Both the position numbers and the translations under genes were made by a program. A model generated the notes under the pieces. The model was given only the letters and a program-made list of their open reading frames with translations. It had not been told where the DNA came from and did not search any database. Source: Episyrphus balteatus (lineage: Eukaryota; Arthropoda; Insecta; Diptera; Syrphidae). Taken from it: a stretch of 64,000 bases of DNA. Positions 1 to 12,660 of this stretch are shown here, one piece after another; position 1 is the stretch's first letter, and every line of letters starts with the position of its first letter. The DNA lies in the NCBI RefSeq assembly GCF_945859705.1, contig NC_079136.1, positions 84,754,867 to 84,818,866 of the forward strand, written 5' to 3'.

Positions 1-2880
1 CCCCAAATTTGCAAAATTCAAAACTCTCTAAAAACAAAACTACAAGTCCAAAACTTATAGAAAATACATTTTTGTGCTCTGTGAGTCGATATCCTTCGCA
101 TACAATTCAATTGGAGTGAAAAAATTCACGTTTGAAGAAAATCACATTTCAAAATGTTTAAATCGTCATATCTCCTTAACGGAGCCTCTAAACACCCCCA
201 AATTTGCAAAATTCAAAACTCTCTAAAAACAAAACTACAAGTCCAAAACTTATAGAAAATACATTTTTGTGCTCTGTGAGTCGATATCCTTCGCATACAA
301 TTCAATTGGAGTGAAAAAATTCACGTTTGAAGAAAATCACATTTCAAAATGTTTAAATCGTCATATCTCCTTAACGGAGCCTCTAAACACCCCCAAATTT
401 GCAAAATTCAAAACTATCTAAAAACAAAACTACAAGTGCAAAACTTATAGAAAATACATTTTTGTGCTCTGTGAGTCGGTATCCTTCGCATACAATTCAA
501 TTGGAGTGAAAAAAATCCCTTTTAAAGAAAATCACATTTCAAAATTTTTAAATCGTCATATCTCCTTAACGGAGCCTCTAAACACCCCCAAACTTGCAAA
601 ATTCAAAACTCTCTAAAAACAAAACTACAAGTCCAAAACTTATAGAAAATTCATTTTTGTGCTCTGTGAGTCGATATCCTTCGCATACAATTCAATTGGA
701 GTGAAAAAATTCACGTTTGAAGAAAATCACATTTCAAAATGTTTAAATCGTCATATCTCCTTAACGGAGCCTCTAAACACCCCCAAACTTGCAAAATTCA
801 AAACTATCTAAAAACAAAACTATACAAGTCCAAAACTTATAGAAAATACATTTTTGTGCTCTGTGAGTCGATATATTTCGCATACAATTCAATTGGAGTG
901 AAAAAATGCACGTTTGAAGAAAATCACATTTCAAAATGTTTAAATCGTAATATCTCCTTAACGGAGCCTCTAAACACCCCCAAACTTGCAAAATTCAAAA
1001 CTTTCTAAAAACAAAACTACAAGTCCAAAACTTATAGAAAATTCATTTTTGTGCTCTGTGAGTCGATATCCTTCGCATAAAATTCAATTGGAGTGAAAAA
1101 ATTCACGTTTGAAGAAAATCGCATTTCAAAATGTTTAAATCGTCATATCTCCTTAACGAAGCCTCTAAACACCCCCAAACTTGCAAAATTCAAAACTATC
1201 TAAAAACAAAACTACAAGTCCAAAACTTTTAGAAAATACATTTTTGTGCTCTGTGAGTCGGTATCCTTCGCATACAATTTAATTGGAGTGAAAAAATTCA
1301 CTTTTGAAGAAAATCACATTTCAAAATGTTTAAATCGTCATATCTCCTTAACGGAGCCTCTAAACACCCCCAAACTTGCAAAATTCAAAACTCTCTAAAC
1401 ACAAAACTACAAGTCCAAAACTTATAGAAAATACATTTTTGTGCTCTGTGAGTCGATATCCTTCGCATACAATTCAATTGGAGTGAAAAAATTCACTTTT
1501 GAAGAAAATCACATTTCAAAATGTTTAAATCGTCATATCTCCTTAACGAAGCCTCTAAACACCCCCAAACTTGCAAAATTAAAAACTATCCAAAAACAAA
1601 ACTACAAGTCTAAAACTTATAGAAAATACATTTTTGTGCTCTGTGAGTCGATATCCTTCGCATACAATTCAATTGGAGTGAAAAAATTCACGTTTGAAGA
1701 AAATCACATTTCAAAATGTTTAAATCGTCATATCTCCTTAACGGAGCCTCTAAACACCCCCAAACTTGCAAAATTCAAAACTCTCTAAAAACAAAACTAC
1801 AAGTCCAAAACTTATAGAAAATACATTTTTGTGCTCTGTGAGTCGATATCCTTCGCATACAATTCAATTGGAGTGAAAAAATTCACGTTTGAAGAAAATC
1901 ACATTTCAAAATGTTTAAATCGTCATATCTCCTTAACGAAGCCTCTAAACACCCCCAAACTTGCAAAATTCAAAACTAAAAGTCCAAAACTTATAGAAAA
2001 TACATTTTTGTGCTCTGTGAGTCGATATCCTTCGCATACAATTCAATTGGAGTGAAAAAATTCACGTTTGAAGAAAATCACATTTCAAAATGTTTAAATC
2101 GTCATATCTCCTTAACGAAGCCTCTAAACACCCCCAAACTTGCAAAATTCAAAACTATCTAAAAACAAAACTACAAGTCCAAAACTTATAGAAAATACAT
2201 TTTTGTGCTCTGTGAGTCGATATCCTTCGCATACAATTCAATTGTGAAAAAATTCACGTTTGAAGAAAATCACATTTCAAAATGTTTAAATCGTCATATC
2301 TCCTTAACGGAGCCTCTAAACACCCCCAAACTTGCAAAATTCGGTATCCTTCGCATACAATTCAATTGGAGTGAAAAAATTCACTTTTGAAGAAAATCAC
2401 ATTTCAAAATGTTTAAATCGTCATATCTCCTTAGAGGAGCCTCTAAACACCCCCAAACTTGCAAAATTCAAAACTCTCTAAAAACAAAACTACAAGTCCA
2501 AAACTTATAGAAAATACATTTTTGTGCTCTGTGAGTCGATATCCTTCGCATACAATTCAATTGGAGTGAAAAAATTCACTTTTGAAGAAAATCACATTTC
2601 AAAATGTTTAAATCGTCATATCTCCTTAACGGAGCCTCTAAACACCCCCAAACTTGCAAAATTCAAAACTCTCTAAAAACAAAACTACAAGTCCAAAACT
2701 TATAGAAAATACATTTTTGTGCTCTGTGAGTCGATATCCTTCGCATACAATTCAATTGGAGTGAAAAAATTCACTTTTGAAGAAAATCACATTTCAAAAT
2801 GTTTAAATCGTCATATCTCCTTATCGGAGCCTCTAAACACCCCCAAACTTGCAAAATTCAAAACTCTCTAAAAACAAAAC
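1..2880 (+). repeat. Irregular, more diverged satellite block
   Basis: Monomers here carry more private differences than the rest of the array, for example aaaaaatcccttttaaag near 510, tatatttcgc near 871, tgcacg near 907, a 4-bp loss in caattgtgaaaa near 2,244, and a fused monomer near 2,343 lacking about 68 bp. A monomer missing 16 bp (aactaaaagtcc, near 1,976) resembles one that later becomes a fixed member of the nine-monomer HOR. This looks like an older or less homogenised part of the array. Confidence 0.75.
196..390 (+). repeat. Representative 195-bp satellite monomer
   Basis: One full monomer, phased to start at ccccaaa. I count 63 G+C in 195 bases (32%). It holds A-rich runs in its first third, the most conserved segment (gtgctctgtgagtcgatatc), and four short dyad symmetries: caattcaattg (298-308), gtgaaaaaattcac (311-324), acatttcaaaatgt (339-352) and ctcc-ttaac-ggag (367-379). 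No CENP-B-box match (nTTCGnnnnAnnCGGGn) is seen on either strand. The length is close to one nucleosome repeat. Confidence 0.95.
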
Positions 2881-5800
2881 TACAAAGAAAATACATTTTT
2901 GTGCTCTGTGAGTCGATATCCTTCGCATACAATTCAATTGGAGTGAAAAAATTCACGTTTGAAGAAAATCACATTTCAAAATGTTTAAATCGTCATATCT
3001 CCTTAACGAAGCCTCTAAACACCCCCAAACTTGCAAAATTCAAAACTATCTAAAAACAAAACTACAAGTCCAAAACTTATAGAAAATACATTTTTGTGCT
3101 CTGTGAGTCGATATCCTTCGCATACAATTCAATTGGAGTGAAAAAATTCACGTTTGAAGAAAATCACATTTCAAAATGTTTAAATCGTCATATCTCCTTA
3201 ACGAAGCCTCTAAACACCCCCAAACTTGCAAAATTCAAAACTCTATAAAAACAAAACTACAAGTCCAAAACTTATAGAAAATACATTTTTGTGCTCTGTG
3301 AGTCGGTATCCTTCGCATACAATTCAATTGGAGTGAAAAAATTCACTTTTGAAGAAAATCACATTTCAAAATGTTTAAATCGTCATATCTCCTTAACGGA
3401 GCCTCTAAACACCCCAAAACTTGCAAAATTCAAAACTCTCTAAAAACAAAACTACAAGTCCAAAACTTATAGAAAATACATTTTTGTGCTCTGTGAGTCG
3501 ATATCCTTCGCATACAATTCAATGGAGTGAAAAAATTCACGTTTGAAGAAAATCAGCATTTCAAAATGTTTAAATCATCATATCTCCTTAACGAAGCCTC
3601 TAAACACCCCCAAACTTGCAAAATTCAAAACTAAAAGTCCAAAACTTATAGAAAATACATTTTTGTGCTCTGTGAGTCGATATCCTTCGCATACAATTCA
3701 ATTGGAGTGAAAAAATTCACGTTTGAAGAAAATCACATTTCAAAATGTTTAAATCGTCATCTCTAAACACCCCCAAACTTGCAAAATTCAAAATTATCTA
3801 AAAACAAAACTACAAGTCCAAAACTTATAGAAAATACATTTTTGTGCTCTGTGAGTCGATATCCTTCGCATACAATTCAATTGGAGTGAAAAAATTCACG
3901 TTTGAAGAAAATCACATTTCAAAATGTTTAAATCGTCATATCTCCTTAACGGAGCCTCTAAACACCCCCAAACTTGCAAAATTCAAAACTCTCTAAAAAC
4001 AAAACTACAAGTCCAAAACTTATAGAAAATACATTTTTGTGCTCTGTGAGTCGGTATCCTTCGCATACAATTCAATTGGAGTGAAAAAATTCACTTTTGA
4101 AGAAAATCACATTTCAAAATGTTTAAATCGTCATATCTCCTTAACGGAGCCTCTAAACACCCCCAAACTTGCAAAATTCAAAACTCTCTAAAAACAAAAC
4201 TACAAGTCCAAAACTTATAGAAAATACATTTTTGTGCTCTGTGAGTCGATATCCTTCGCATACAATTCAATTGGAGTGAAAAAATTCACGTTTGAAGAAA
4301 ATCACATTTCAAAATGTTTAAATCGTCATATCTCCTTAACGGAGCCTCTAAACACCCCCAAACTTGCAAAATTCAAAACTCTCTAAAAACAAAACTACAA
4401 GTCCAAAACTTATAGAAAATACATTTTTGTGCTCTGTGAGTCGATATCCTTCGCATACAATTCAATTGGAGTGAAAAAATTCACTTTTGAAGAAAATCAC
4501 ATTTCAAAATGTTTAAATCGTCATATCTCCTTAACGGAGCCTCTAAACACCCCCAAACTTGCAAAATTCAAAACTCTCTAAAAACAAAACTACAAAGAAA
4601 ATACATTTTTGTGCTCTGTGAGTCGATATCCTTCGCATACAATTCAATTGGAGTGAAAAAATTCACGTTTGAAGAAAATCACATTTCAAAATGTTTAAAT
4701 CGTCATATCTCCTTAACGAAGCCTCTAAACACCCCCAAACTTGCAAAATTCAAAACTATCTAAAAACAAAACTACAAGTCCAAAACTTATAGAAAATACA
4801 TTTTTGTGCTCTGTGAGTCGGTATCCTTCGCATACAAAATGTTTAAATCGTCATATCTCCTTAACGGAGCCTCTAAACACCCCCAAACTTGCAAAATTCA
4901 AAACTCTCTAAAAACAAAACTACAAGTCCAAAACTTATAGAAAATACATTTTTGTGCTCTGTGAGTCGATATCCTTCGCATACAATTCAATTGGAGTGAA
5001 AAAATTCACTTTTGAAGAAAATCACATTTCAAAATGTTTAAATCGTCATATCTCCTTAACGGAGCCTCTAAACACCCCCAAACTTGCAAAATTCAAAACT
5101 CTCTAAAAACAAAACTACAAGTCCAAAACTTATAGAAAATACATTTTTGTGCTCTGTGAGTCGATATCCTTCGCATACAATTCAATTGGAGTGAAAAAAT
5201 TCACTTTTGAAGAAAATCACATTTCAAAATGTTTAAATCGTCATATCTCCTTAACGGAGCCTCTAAACACCCCCAAACTTGCAAAATTCAAAACTCTCTA
5301 AAAACAAAACTACAAAGAAAATACATTTTTGTGCTCTGTGAGTCGATATCCTTCGCATACAATTCAATTGGAGTGAAAAAATTCACGTTTGAAGAAAATC
5401 ACATTTCAAAATGTTTAAATCGTCATATCTCCTTAACGAAGCCTCTAAACACCCCCAAACTTGCAAAATTCAAAACTCTCTAAAAACAAAACTACAAAGA
5501 AAATACATTTTTGTGCTCTGTGAGTCGATATCCTTCGCATACAATTCAATTGGAGTGAAAAAACTCACGTTTGAAGAAAATCATATTTCAAAATGTTTAA
5601 ATCGTCATATCTAATTAACGGAGCCTCTAAAAACCCCCAAACTTGCAAAATTCAAAACTCTCTAAAAACAAAACTACAAGTCCAAAACTTATAGAAAATA
5701 CATTTTTGTGCTCTGTGAGTCGATATCCTTCGCATACAATTCAATTGGAGTGAAAAAACTCACGTTTGAAGAAAATCATATTTCAATATGTTTAAATCGT

Positions 5801-8800
5801 CATATCTCCTTAACGGAGCCTCTAAACACCCCCAAACTTGCAAAATTCAAAACTCTCTAAAAACAAAACTACAAAGAAAATACATTTTTGTGCTCTGTGA
5901 GTCGATATCCTTCGCATACAATTCAATTGGAGTGAAAAAACTCACGTTTGAAGAAAATCATATTTCAAAATGTTTAAATCGTCATATCTAATTAACGGAG
6001 CCTCTAAACACCCCCAAACTTGCAAAATTCAAAACTCTCTAAAAACAAAACTACAAGTCCAAAACTTATAGAAAATACATTTTTGTGCTCTGTGAGTCGA
6101 TATCCTTCGCATACAATTCAATTGGAGTGAAAAAATTCACTTTTGAAGAAAATCACATTTCAAAATGTTTAAATCGTCATATCTCCTTAACGGAGCCTCT
6201 AAACACCCCCAAACTTGCAAAATTCAAAACTCTCTAAAAACAAAACTACAAGTCCAAAACTTATAGAAAATACATTTTTGTGCTCTTTGAGTCGATATCC
6301 TTCGCATACAATTCAATTGGAGTGAAAAAATTCACTTTTGAAGAAAATCACATTTCAAAATGTTTAAATCGTCATATCTCCTTAACGGAGCCTCTAAACA
6401 CCCCCAAACTTGCAAAATTCAAAACTCTCTAAAAACAAAACTACAAGTCCAAAACTTATAGAAAATACATTTTTGTGCTCTGTGAGTCGATATCCTTCGC
6501 ATACAATTCAATTGGAGTGAAAAAATTCACTTTTGAAGAAAATCACATTTCAAAATGTTTAAATCGTCATATCTCCTTAACGGAGCCTCTAAACACCCCC
6601 AAACTTGCAAAATTCAAAACTCTCTAAAAACAAAACTACAAAGAAAATACATTTTTGTGCTCTGTGAGTCGATATCCTTCGCATACAATTCAATTGGAGT
6701 GAAAAAATTCACGTTTGAAGAAAATCACATTTCAAAATGTTTAAATCGTCATATCTCCTTAACGAAGCCTCTAAACACCCCCAAACTTGCAAAATTCAAA
6801 ACTATCTAAAAACAAAACTACAAGTCCAAAACTTATAGAAAATACATTTTTGTGCTCTGTGAGTCGATATCCTTCGCATACAATTCAATTGGAGTGAAAA
6901 AATTCACGTTTGAAGAAAATCACATTTCAAAATGTTTAAATCGTCATATCTCCTTAACGAAGCCTCTAAACACCCCCAAACTTGCAAAATTCAAAACTAT
7001 CTAAAAACAAAACTACAAGTCCAAAACTTATAGAAAATACATTTTTGTGCTCTGTGAGTCGATATCCTTCGCATACAATTCAATTGGAGTGAAAAAATTC
7101 ACGTTTGAAGAAAATCACATTTCAAAATGTTTAAATCGTCATATCTCCTTAACGGAGCCTCTAAACACCCCAAAACTTGCAAAATTCAAAACTCTCTAAA
7201 AACAAAACTACAAGTCCAAAACTTATAGAAAATACATTTTTGTGCTCTGTGAGTCGATATCCTTCGCATACAATTCAATTGGAGTGAAAAAATTCACGTT
7301 TGAAGAAAATCACATTTCAAAATGTTTAAATCATCATATCTCCTTAACGAAGCCTCTAAACACCCCCAAACTTGCAAAATTCAAAACTAAAAGTCCAAAA
7401 CTTATAGAAAATACATTTTTGTGCTCTGTGAGTCGATATCCTTCGCATACAATTCAATTGGAGTGAAAAAATTCACGTTTGAAGAAAATCACATTTCAAA
7501 ATGTTTAAATCGTCATCTCTAAACACCCCCAAACTTGCAAAATTCAAAACTATCTAAAAACAAAACTACAAGTTCAAAACTTATAGAAAATACATTTTCG
7601 TGCTCTGTGAGTCGATATCCTTCGCATACAATTCAATTGGAGTGAAAAAATTCACGTTTGAAGAAAATCACATTTCAAAATGTTTAAATCGTCATATCTC
7701 CTTAACGAAGCCTCTAAACACCCCCAAACTTGCAAAATTCAAAACTATCTAAAAACAAAACTACAAGTCCAAAACTTATAGAAAATACATTTTTGTGCTC
7801 TGTGAGTCGGTATCCTTCGCATACAATTCAATTGGAGTGAAAAAATTCACTTTTGAAGAAAATCACATTTCAAAATGTTTAAATCGTCATATCTCCTTAA
7901 CGGAGCCTCTAAACACCCCCAAACTTGCAAAATTCAAAACTCTCTAAAAATAAAACTACAAATCCAAAACTTATAGAAAATACATTTTTGTGCTCTGTGA
8001 GTCGGTATCCTTCGCATACAATTCAATTGGAGTGAAAAAATTCACTTTTGAAGAAAATCACATTTCAAAATGTTTAAATCGTCATATCTCCTTAACGGAG
8101 CCTCTAAACACCCCCAAACTTGCAAAATTCAAAACTCTCTAAAAACAAAACTACAAGTCCAAAACTTATAGAAAATACATTTTTGTGCTCTGTGAGTCGA
8201 TATCCTTCGCATACAATTCAATTGGAGTGAAAAAATTCACTTTTGAAGAAAATCACATTTCAAAATGTTTAAATCGTCATATCTCCTTAACGGAGCCTCT
8301 AAACACCCCCAAACTTGCAAAATTCAAAACTCTCTAAAAACAAAACTACAAAGAAAATACATTTTTGTGCTCTGTGAGTCGATATCCTTCGCATACAATT
8401 CAATTGGAGTGAAAAAATTCACGTTTGAAGAAAATCACATTTCAAAATGTTTAAATCGTCATATCTCCTTAACGAAGCCTCTAAACACCCCCAAACTTGC
8501 AAAATTCAAAACTATCTAAAAACAAAACTACAAGTCCAAAACTTATAGAAAATACATTTTTGTGCTCTGTGAGTCGATATCCTTCGCATACAATTCAATT
8601 GGAGTGAAAAAATTCACGTTTGAAGAAAATCACATTTCAAAATGTTTAAATCGTCATATCTCCTTAACGGAGCCTCTAAACACCCCAAAACTTGCAAAAT
8701 TCAAAACTCTCTAAAAACAAAACTACAAGTCCAAAACTTATAGAAAATACATTTTTGTGCTCTGTGAGTCGATATCCTTCGCATACAATTCAATTGGAGT

Positions 8801-10056
8801 GAAAAAATTCACGTTTGAAGAAAATCACATTTCAAAATGTTTAAATCATCATATCTCCTTAACGAAGCCTCTAAACACCCCCAAACTTGCAAAATTCAAA
8901 ACTAAAAGTCCAAAACTTATAGAAAATACATTTTTGTGCTCTGTGAGTCGATATCCTTCGCATACAATTCAATTGGAGTGAAAAAATTCACGTTTGAAGA
9001 AAATCACATTTCAAAATGTTTAAATCGTCATCTCTAAACACCCCCAAACTTGCAAAATTCAAAACTATCTAAAAACAAAACTACAAGTCCAAAACTTATA
9101 GAAAATACATTTTCGTGCTCTGTGAGTCGATATCCTTCGCATACAATTCAATTGGAGTGAAAAAATTCACGTTTGAAGAAAATCACATTTCAAAATGTTT
9201 AAATCGTCATATCTCCTTAACGAAGCCTCTAAACACCCCCAAACTTGCAAAATTCAAAACTATCTAAAAACAAAACTACAAGTCCAAAACTTATAGAAAA
9301 TACATTTTTGTGCTCTGTGAGTCGGTATCCTTCGCATACAATTCAATTGGAGTGAAAAAATTCACTTTTGAAGAAAATCACATTTCAAAATGTTTAAATC
9401 GTCATATCTCCTTAACGGAGCCTCTAAACACCCCCAAACTTGCAAAATTCAAAACTCTCTAAAAATAAAACTACAAATCCAAAACTTATAGAAAATACAT
9501 TTTTGTGCTCTGTGAGTCGGTATCCTTCGCATACAATTCAATTGGAGTGAAAAAATTCACTTTTGAAGAAAATCACATTTCAAAATGTTTAAATCGTCAT
9601 ATCTCCTTAACGGAGCCTCTAAACACCCCCAAACTTGCAAAATTCAAAACTCTCTAAAAACAAAACTACAAGTCCAAAACTTATAGAAAATACATTTTTG
9701 TGCTCTGTGAGTCGATATCCTTCGCATACAATTCAATTGGAGTGAAAAAATTCACGTTTGAAGAAAATCACATTTCAAAATGTTTAAATCGTCATATCTC
9801 CTTAACGGAGCCTCTAAACACCCCCAAACTTGCAAAATTCAAAACTCTCTAAAAACAAAACTACAAGTCCAAAACTTATAGAAAATACATTTTTGTGCTC
9901 TGTGAGTCGATATCCTTCGCATACAATTCAATTGGAGTGAAAAAATTCACTTTTGAAGAAAATCACATTTCAAAATGTTTAAATCGTCATATCTCCTTAA
10001 CGGAGCCTCTAAACACCCCCAAACTTGCAAAATTCAAAACTCTCTAAAAACAAAAC
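2881..10056 (+). repeat. Nine-monomer higher-order repeat, 1,710 bp
   Basis: A monomer lacking 13 bp (tacaaagaaaatac) occurs at 2,881, 4,591, 6,637, 8,347 and 10,057. The first interval and the last two are each exactly 1,710 bp. Two further marker deletions of 16 bp (aactaaaagtcc, and cgtcatctctaaac) lie in the same unit. Nine monomers (1,755) minus 13, 16 and 16 equals 1,710, which explains the unit length. Copies 2,881-4,590 and 6,637-8,346 have the same marker order. Copy 8,347-10,056 has the same length, but one monomer is lost before the 16-bp markers and one gained after them. The interval 4,591-6,636 is scrambled: extra 13-bp-deletion monomers at 5,311, about 5,494 and about 5,871, and a 47-bp deletion near 4,836. 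Confidence 0.88.
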
Positions 10057-12660
10057 TACAAAGAAAATACATTTTTGTGCTCTGTGAGTCGATATCCTTC
10101 GCATACAATTCAATTGGAGTGAAAAAATTCACGTTTGAAGAAAATCACATTTCAAAATGTTTAAATCGTCATATCTCCTTAACGAAGCCTCTAAACACCC
10201 CCAAACTTGCAAAATTCAAAACTATCTAAAAACAAAACTACAAGTCCAAAACTTATAGAAAATACATTTTTGTGCTCTGTGAGTCGGTATCCTTCGCATA
10301 CAATTCAATTGGAGTGAAAAAATTCACTTTTGAAGAAAATCACATTTCAAAATGTTTAAATCGTCATATCTCCTTAACGGAGCCTCTAAACACCCCCAAA
10401 CTTGCAAAATTCAAAACTCTCTAAAAACAAAACTACAAGTCCAAAACTTATAGAAAATACATTTTTGTGCTCTGTGAGTCGATATCCTTCGCATACAATT
10501 CAATTGGAGTGAAAAAACTCACGTTTGAAGAAAATCATATTTCAAAATGTTTAAATCGTCATATCTCCTTAACGGAGCCTCTAAAAACCCCCAAACTTGC
10601 AAAATTCAAAACTCTTTAAAAACAAAACTACAAGTCCAAAACTTATAGAAAATACATTTTTGTGCTCTGTGAGTCGATATCCTTCGCATACAATTCAATT
10701 GGAGTGAAAAAACTCACGTTTGAAGAAAATCATATTTCAAAATGTTTAAATCGTCATATCTCCTTAACGGAGCCTCTAAAAACCCCCAAACTTGCAAAAT
10801 TCAAAACTCTCTAAAAACAAAACTACAAGTCCAAAACTTATAGAAAATACATTTTTGTGCTCTGTGAGTCGATATCCTTCGCATACAATTCAATTGGAGT
10901 GAAAAAATGCACGTTTGAAGAAAATCACATTTCAAAATGTTTAAAACGTCATATCTCCTTAACGAAGCCTCTAAACACCCCCAAACTTGCAAAATTCAAA
11001 ACTCTCTAAAAACAAAACTACAAGTCCAAAACTTATAGAAAATACATTTTTGTGCTCTGTGAGTCGATATCCTTCGCATACAATTCAATTGGAGTGAAAA
11101 AATTCACGTTTGAAGAAAATCACATTTCAAAATGTTTAAATCGTCATATCTCCTTAACGGAGCCTCTAAACACCCCCAAACTTGCAAAATTCAAAACTCT
11201 CTAAAAACAAAACTACAAGTCCAAAACTTATAGAAAATACATTTTTGTGCTCTGTGAGTCGATATCCTTCGCATACAATTCAATTGGAGTGAAAAAATTC
11301 ACTTTTGAAGAAAATCACATTTCAAAATGTTTAAATCGTCATATCTCCTTAACGGAGCCTCTAAACACCCCCAAACTTGCAAAATTCAAAACTCTCTAAA
11401 AACAAAACTACAAGTCCAAAACTTATAGAAAATACGTTTTTGTGCTCTGTGAGTCGATATCCTTCGCATACAATTCAATTGGAGTGAAAAAATTCACTTT
11501 TGAAGAAAATCACATTTCAAAATGTTTAAATCGTCATATCTCCTTAACGAAGCCTCTAAACACCCCCAAACTTGCTAAATTCAAAACTCTCTAAAAACAA
11601 AACTACAAGTCCAAAACTTATAGAAAATACATTTTTGTGCTCTGTGAGTCGATATCCTTCGCATACAATTCAATTGGAGTGAAAAAATTCACTTTTGAAG
11701 AAAATCACATTTCAAAATGTTTGAATCGTCATATCTCCTTAACGGAGCCTCTAAACACCCCCAAACTTGCAAAATTCAAAACTCTCTAAAAACAAAACTA
11801 CAAGTCCAAAACTTATAGAAAATACATTTTTGTGCTCTGTGAGTCGATATCCTTCGCATACAATTCAATTGGAGTGAAAAAATTCACTTTTGAAGAAAAT
11901 CACATTTCAAAATGTTTAAATCGTCATATCTCCTTAACGGAGCCTCTAAACACCCCCAAACTTGCAAAATTCAAAACTCTCTAAAAACAAAACTACAAGT
12001 CCAAAACTTATAGAAAATACATTTTTGTGCTCTGTGAGTCGATATCCTTCGCATACAATTCAATTGGAGTGAAAAAATTCACTTTTGAAGAAAATCACAT
12101 TTCAAAATGTTTAAATCGTCATATCTCCTTAACGGAGCCTCTAAACACCCCCAAACTTGCAAAATTCAAAACTCTCTAAAAACAAAACTACAAGTCCAAA
12201 ACTTATAGAAAATACATTTTTGTGCTCTGTGAGTCGATATCCTTCGCATACAATTCAATTGGAGTGAAAAAATTCACTTTTGAAGAAAATCACATTTCAA
12301 AATGTTTAAATCGTCATATCTCCTTAACGGAGCCTCTAAACACCCCCAAACTTGCAAAATTCAAAACTCTCTAAAAACAAAACTACAAGTCCAAAACTTA
12401 TAGAAAATACATTTTTGTGCTCTGTGAGTCGATATCCTTCGCATACAATTCAATTGGAGTGAAAAAATTCACTTTTGAAGGAAATCACATTTCAAAATGT
12501 TTAAATCGTCATATCTCCTTAACGGAGCCTCTAAACACCCCCAAACTTGCAAAATTCAAAACTCTCTAAAAACAAAACTACAAGTCCAAAACTTATAGAA
12601 AATACATTTTTGTGCTCTGTGAGTCGATATCCTTCGCATACAATTCAATTGGAGTGAAAA
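10057..12660 (+). repeat. Relatively uniform satellite monomers
   Basis: After the last 13-bp-deletion monomer the array becomes more uniform, mostly of the ttcacTtttg type. Two monomers at about 10,510 and 10,705 share a subfamily signature (aaactcacg, aatcatatttc, ctctaaaaaccccc) otherwise seen at about 5,550-6,000. I see no regular HOR here. Confidence 0.7.

Noticed and set aside
196..390. CENP-B box in the monomer
   Set aside because: The only ttcg (ccttcgcatac) is not followed by the required A and CGGG positions, and the other strand has no match.
196..390. Hammerhead ribozyme in the monomer (ctgtgagtc resembles a CTGATGAGTC core)
   Set aside because: The core lacks a base and no matching GAAA core strand with pairing stems is seen in the monomer or its complement.
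739..10229. Plus-strand frames of 67-115 residues in the satellite as genes
   Set aside because: They start at arbitrary GTG, TTG or ATG codons inside monomers, overlap one another in different frames and change only with monomer indels.
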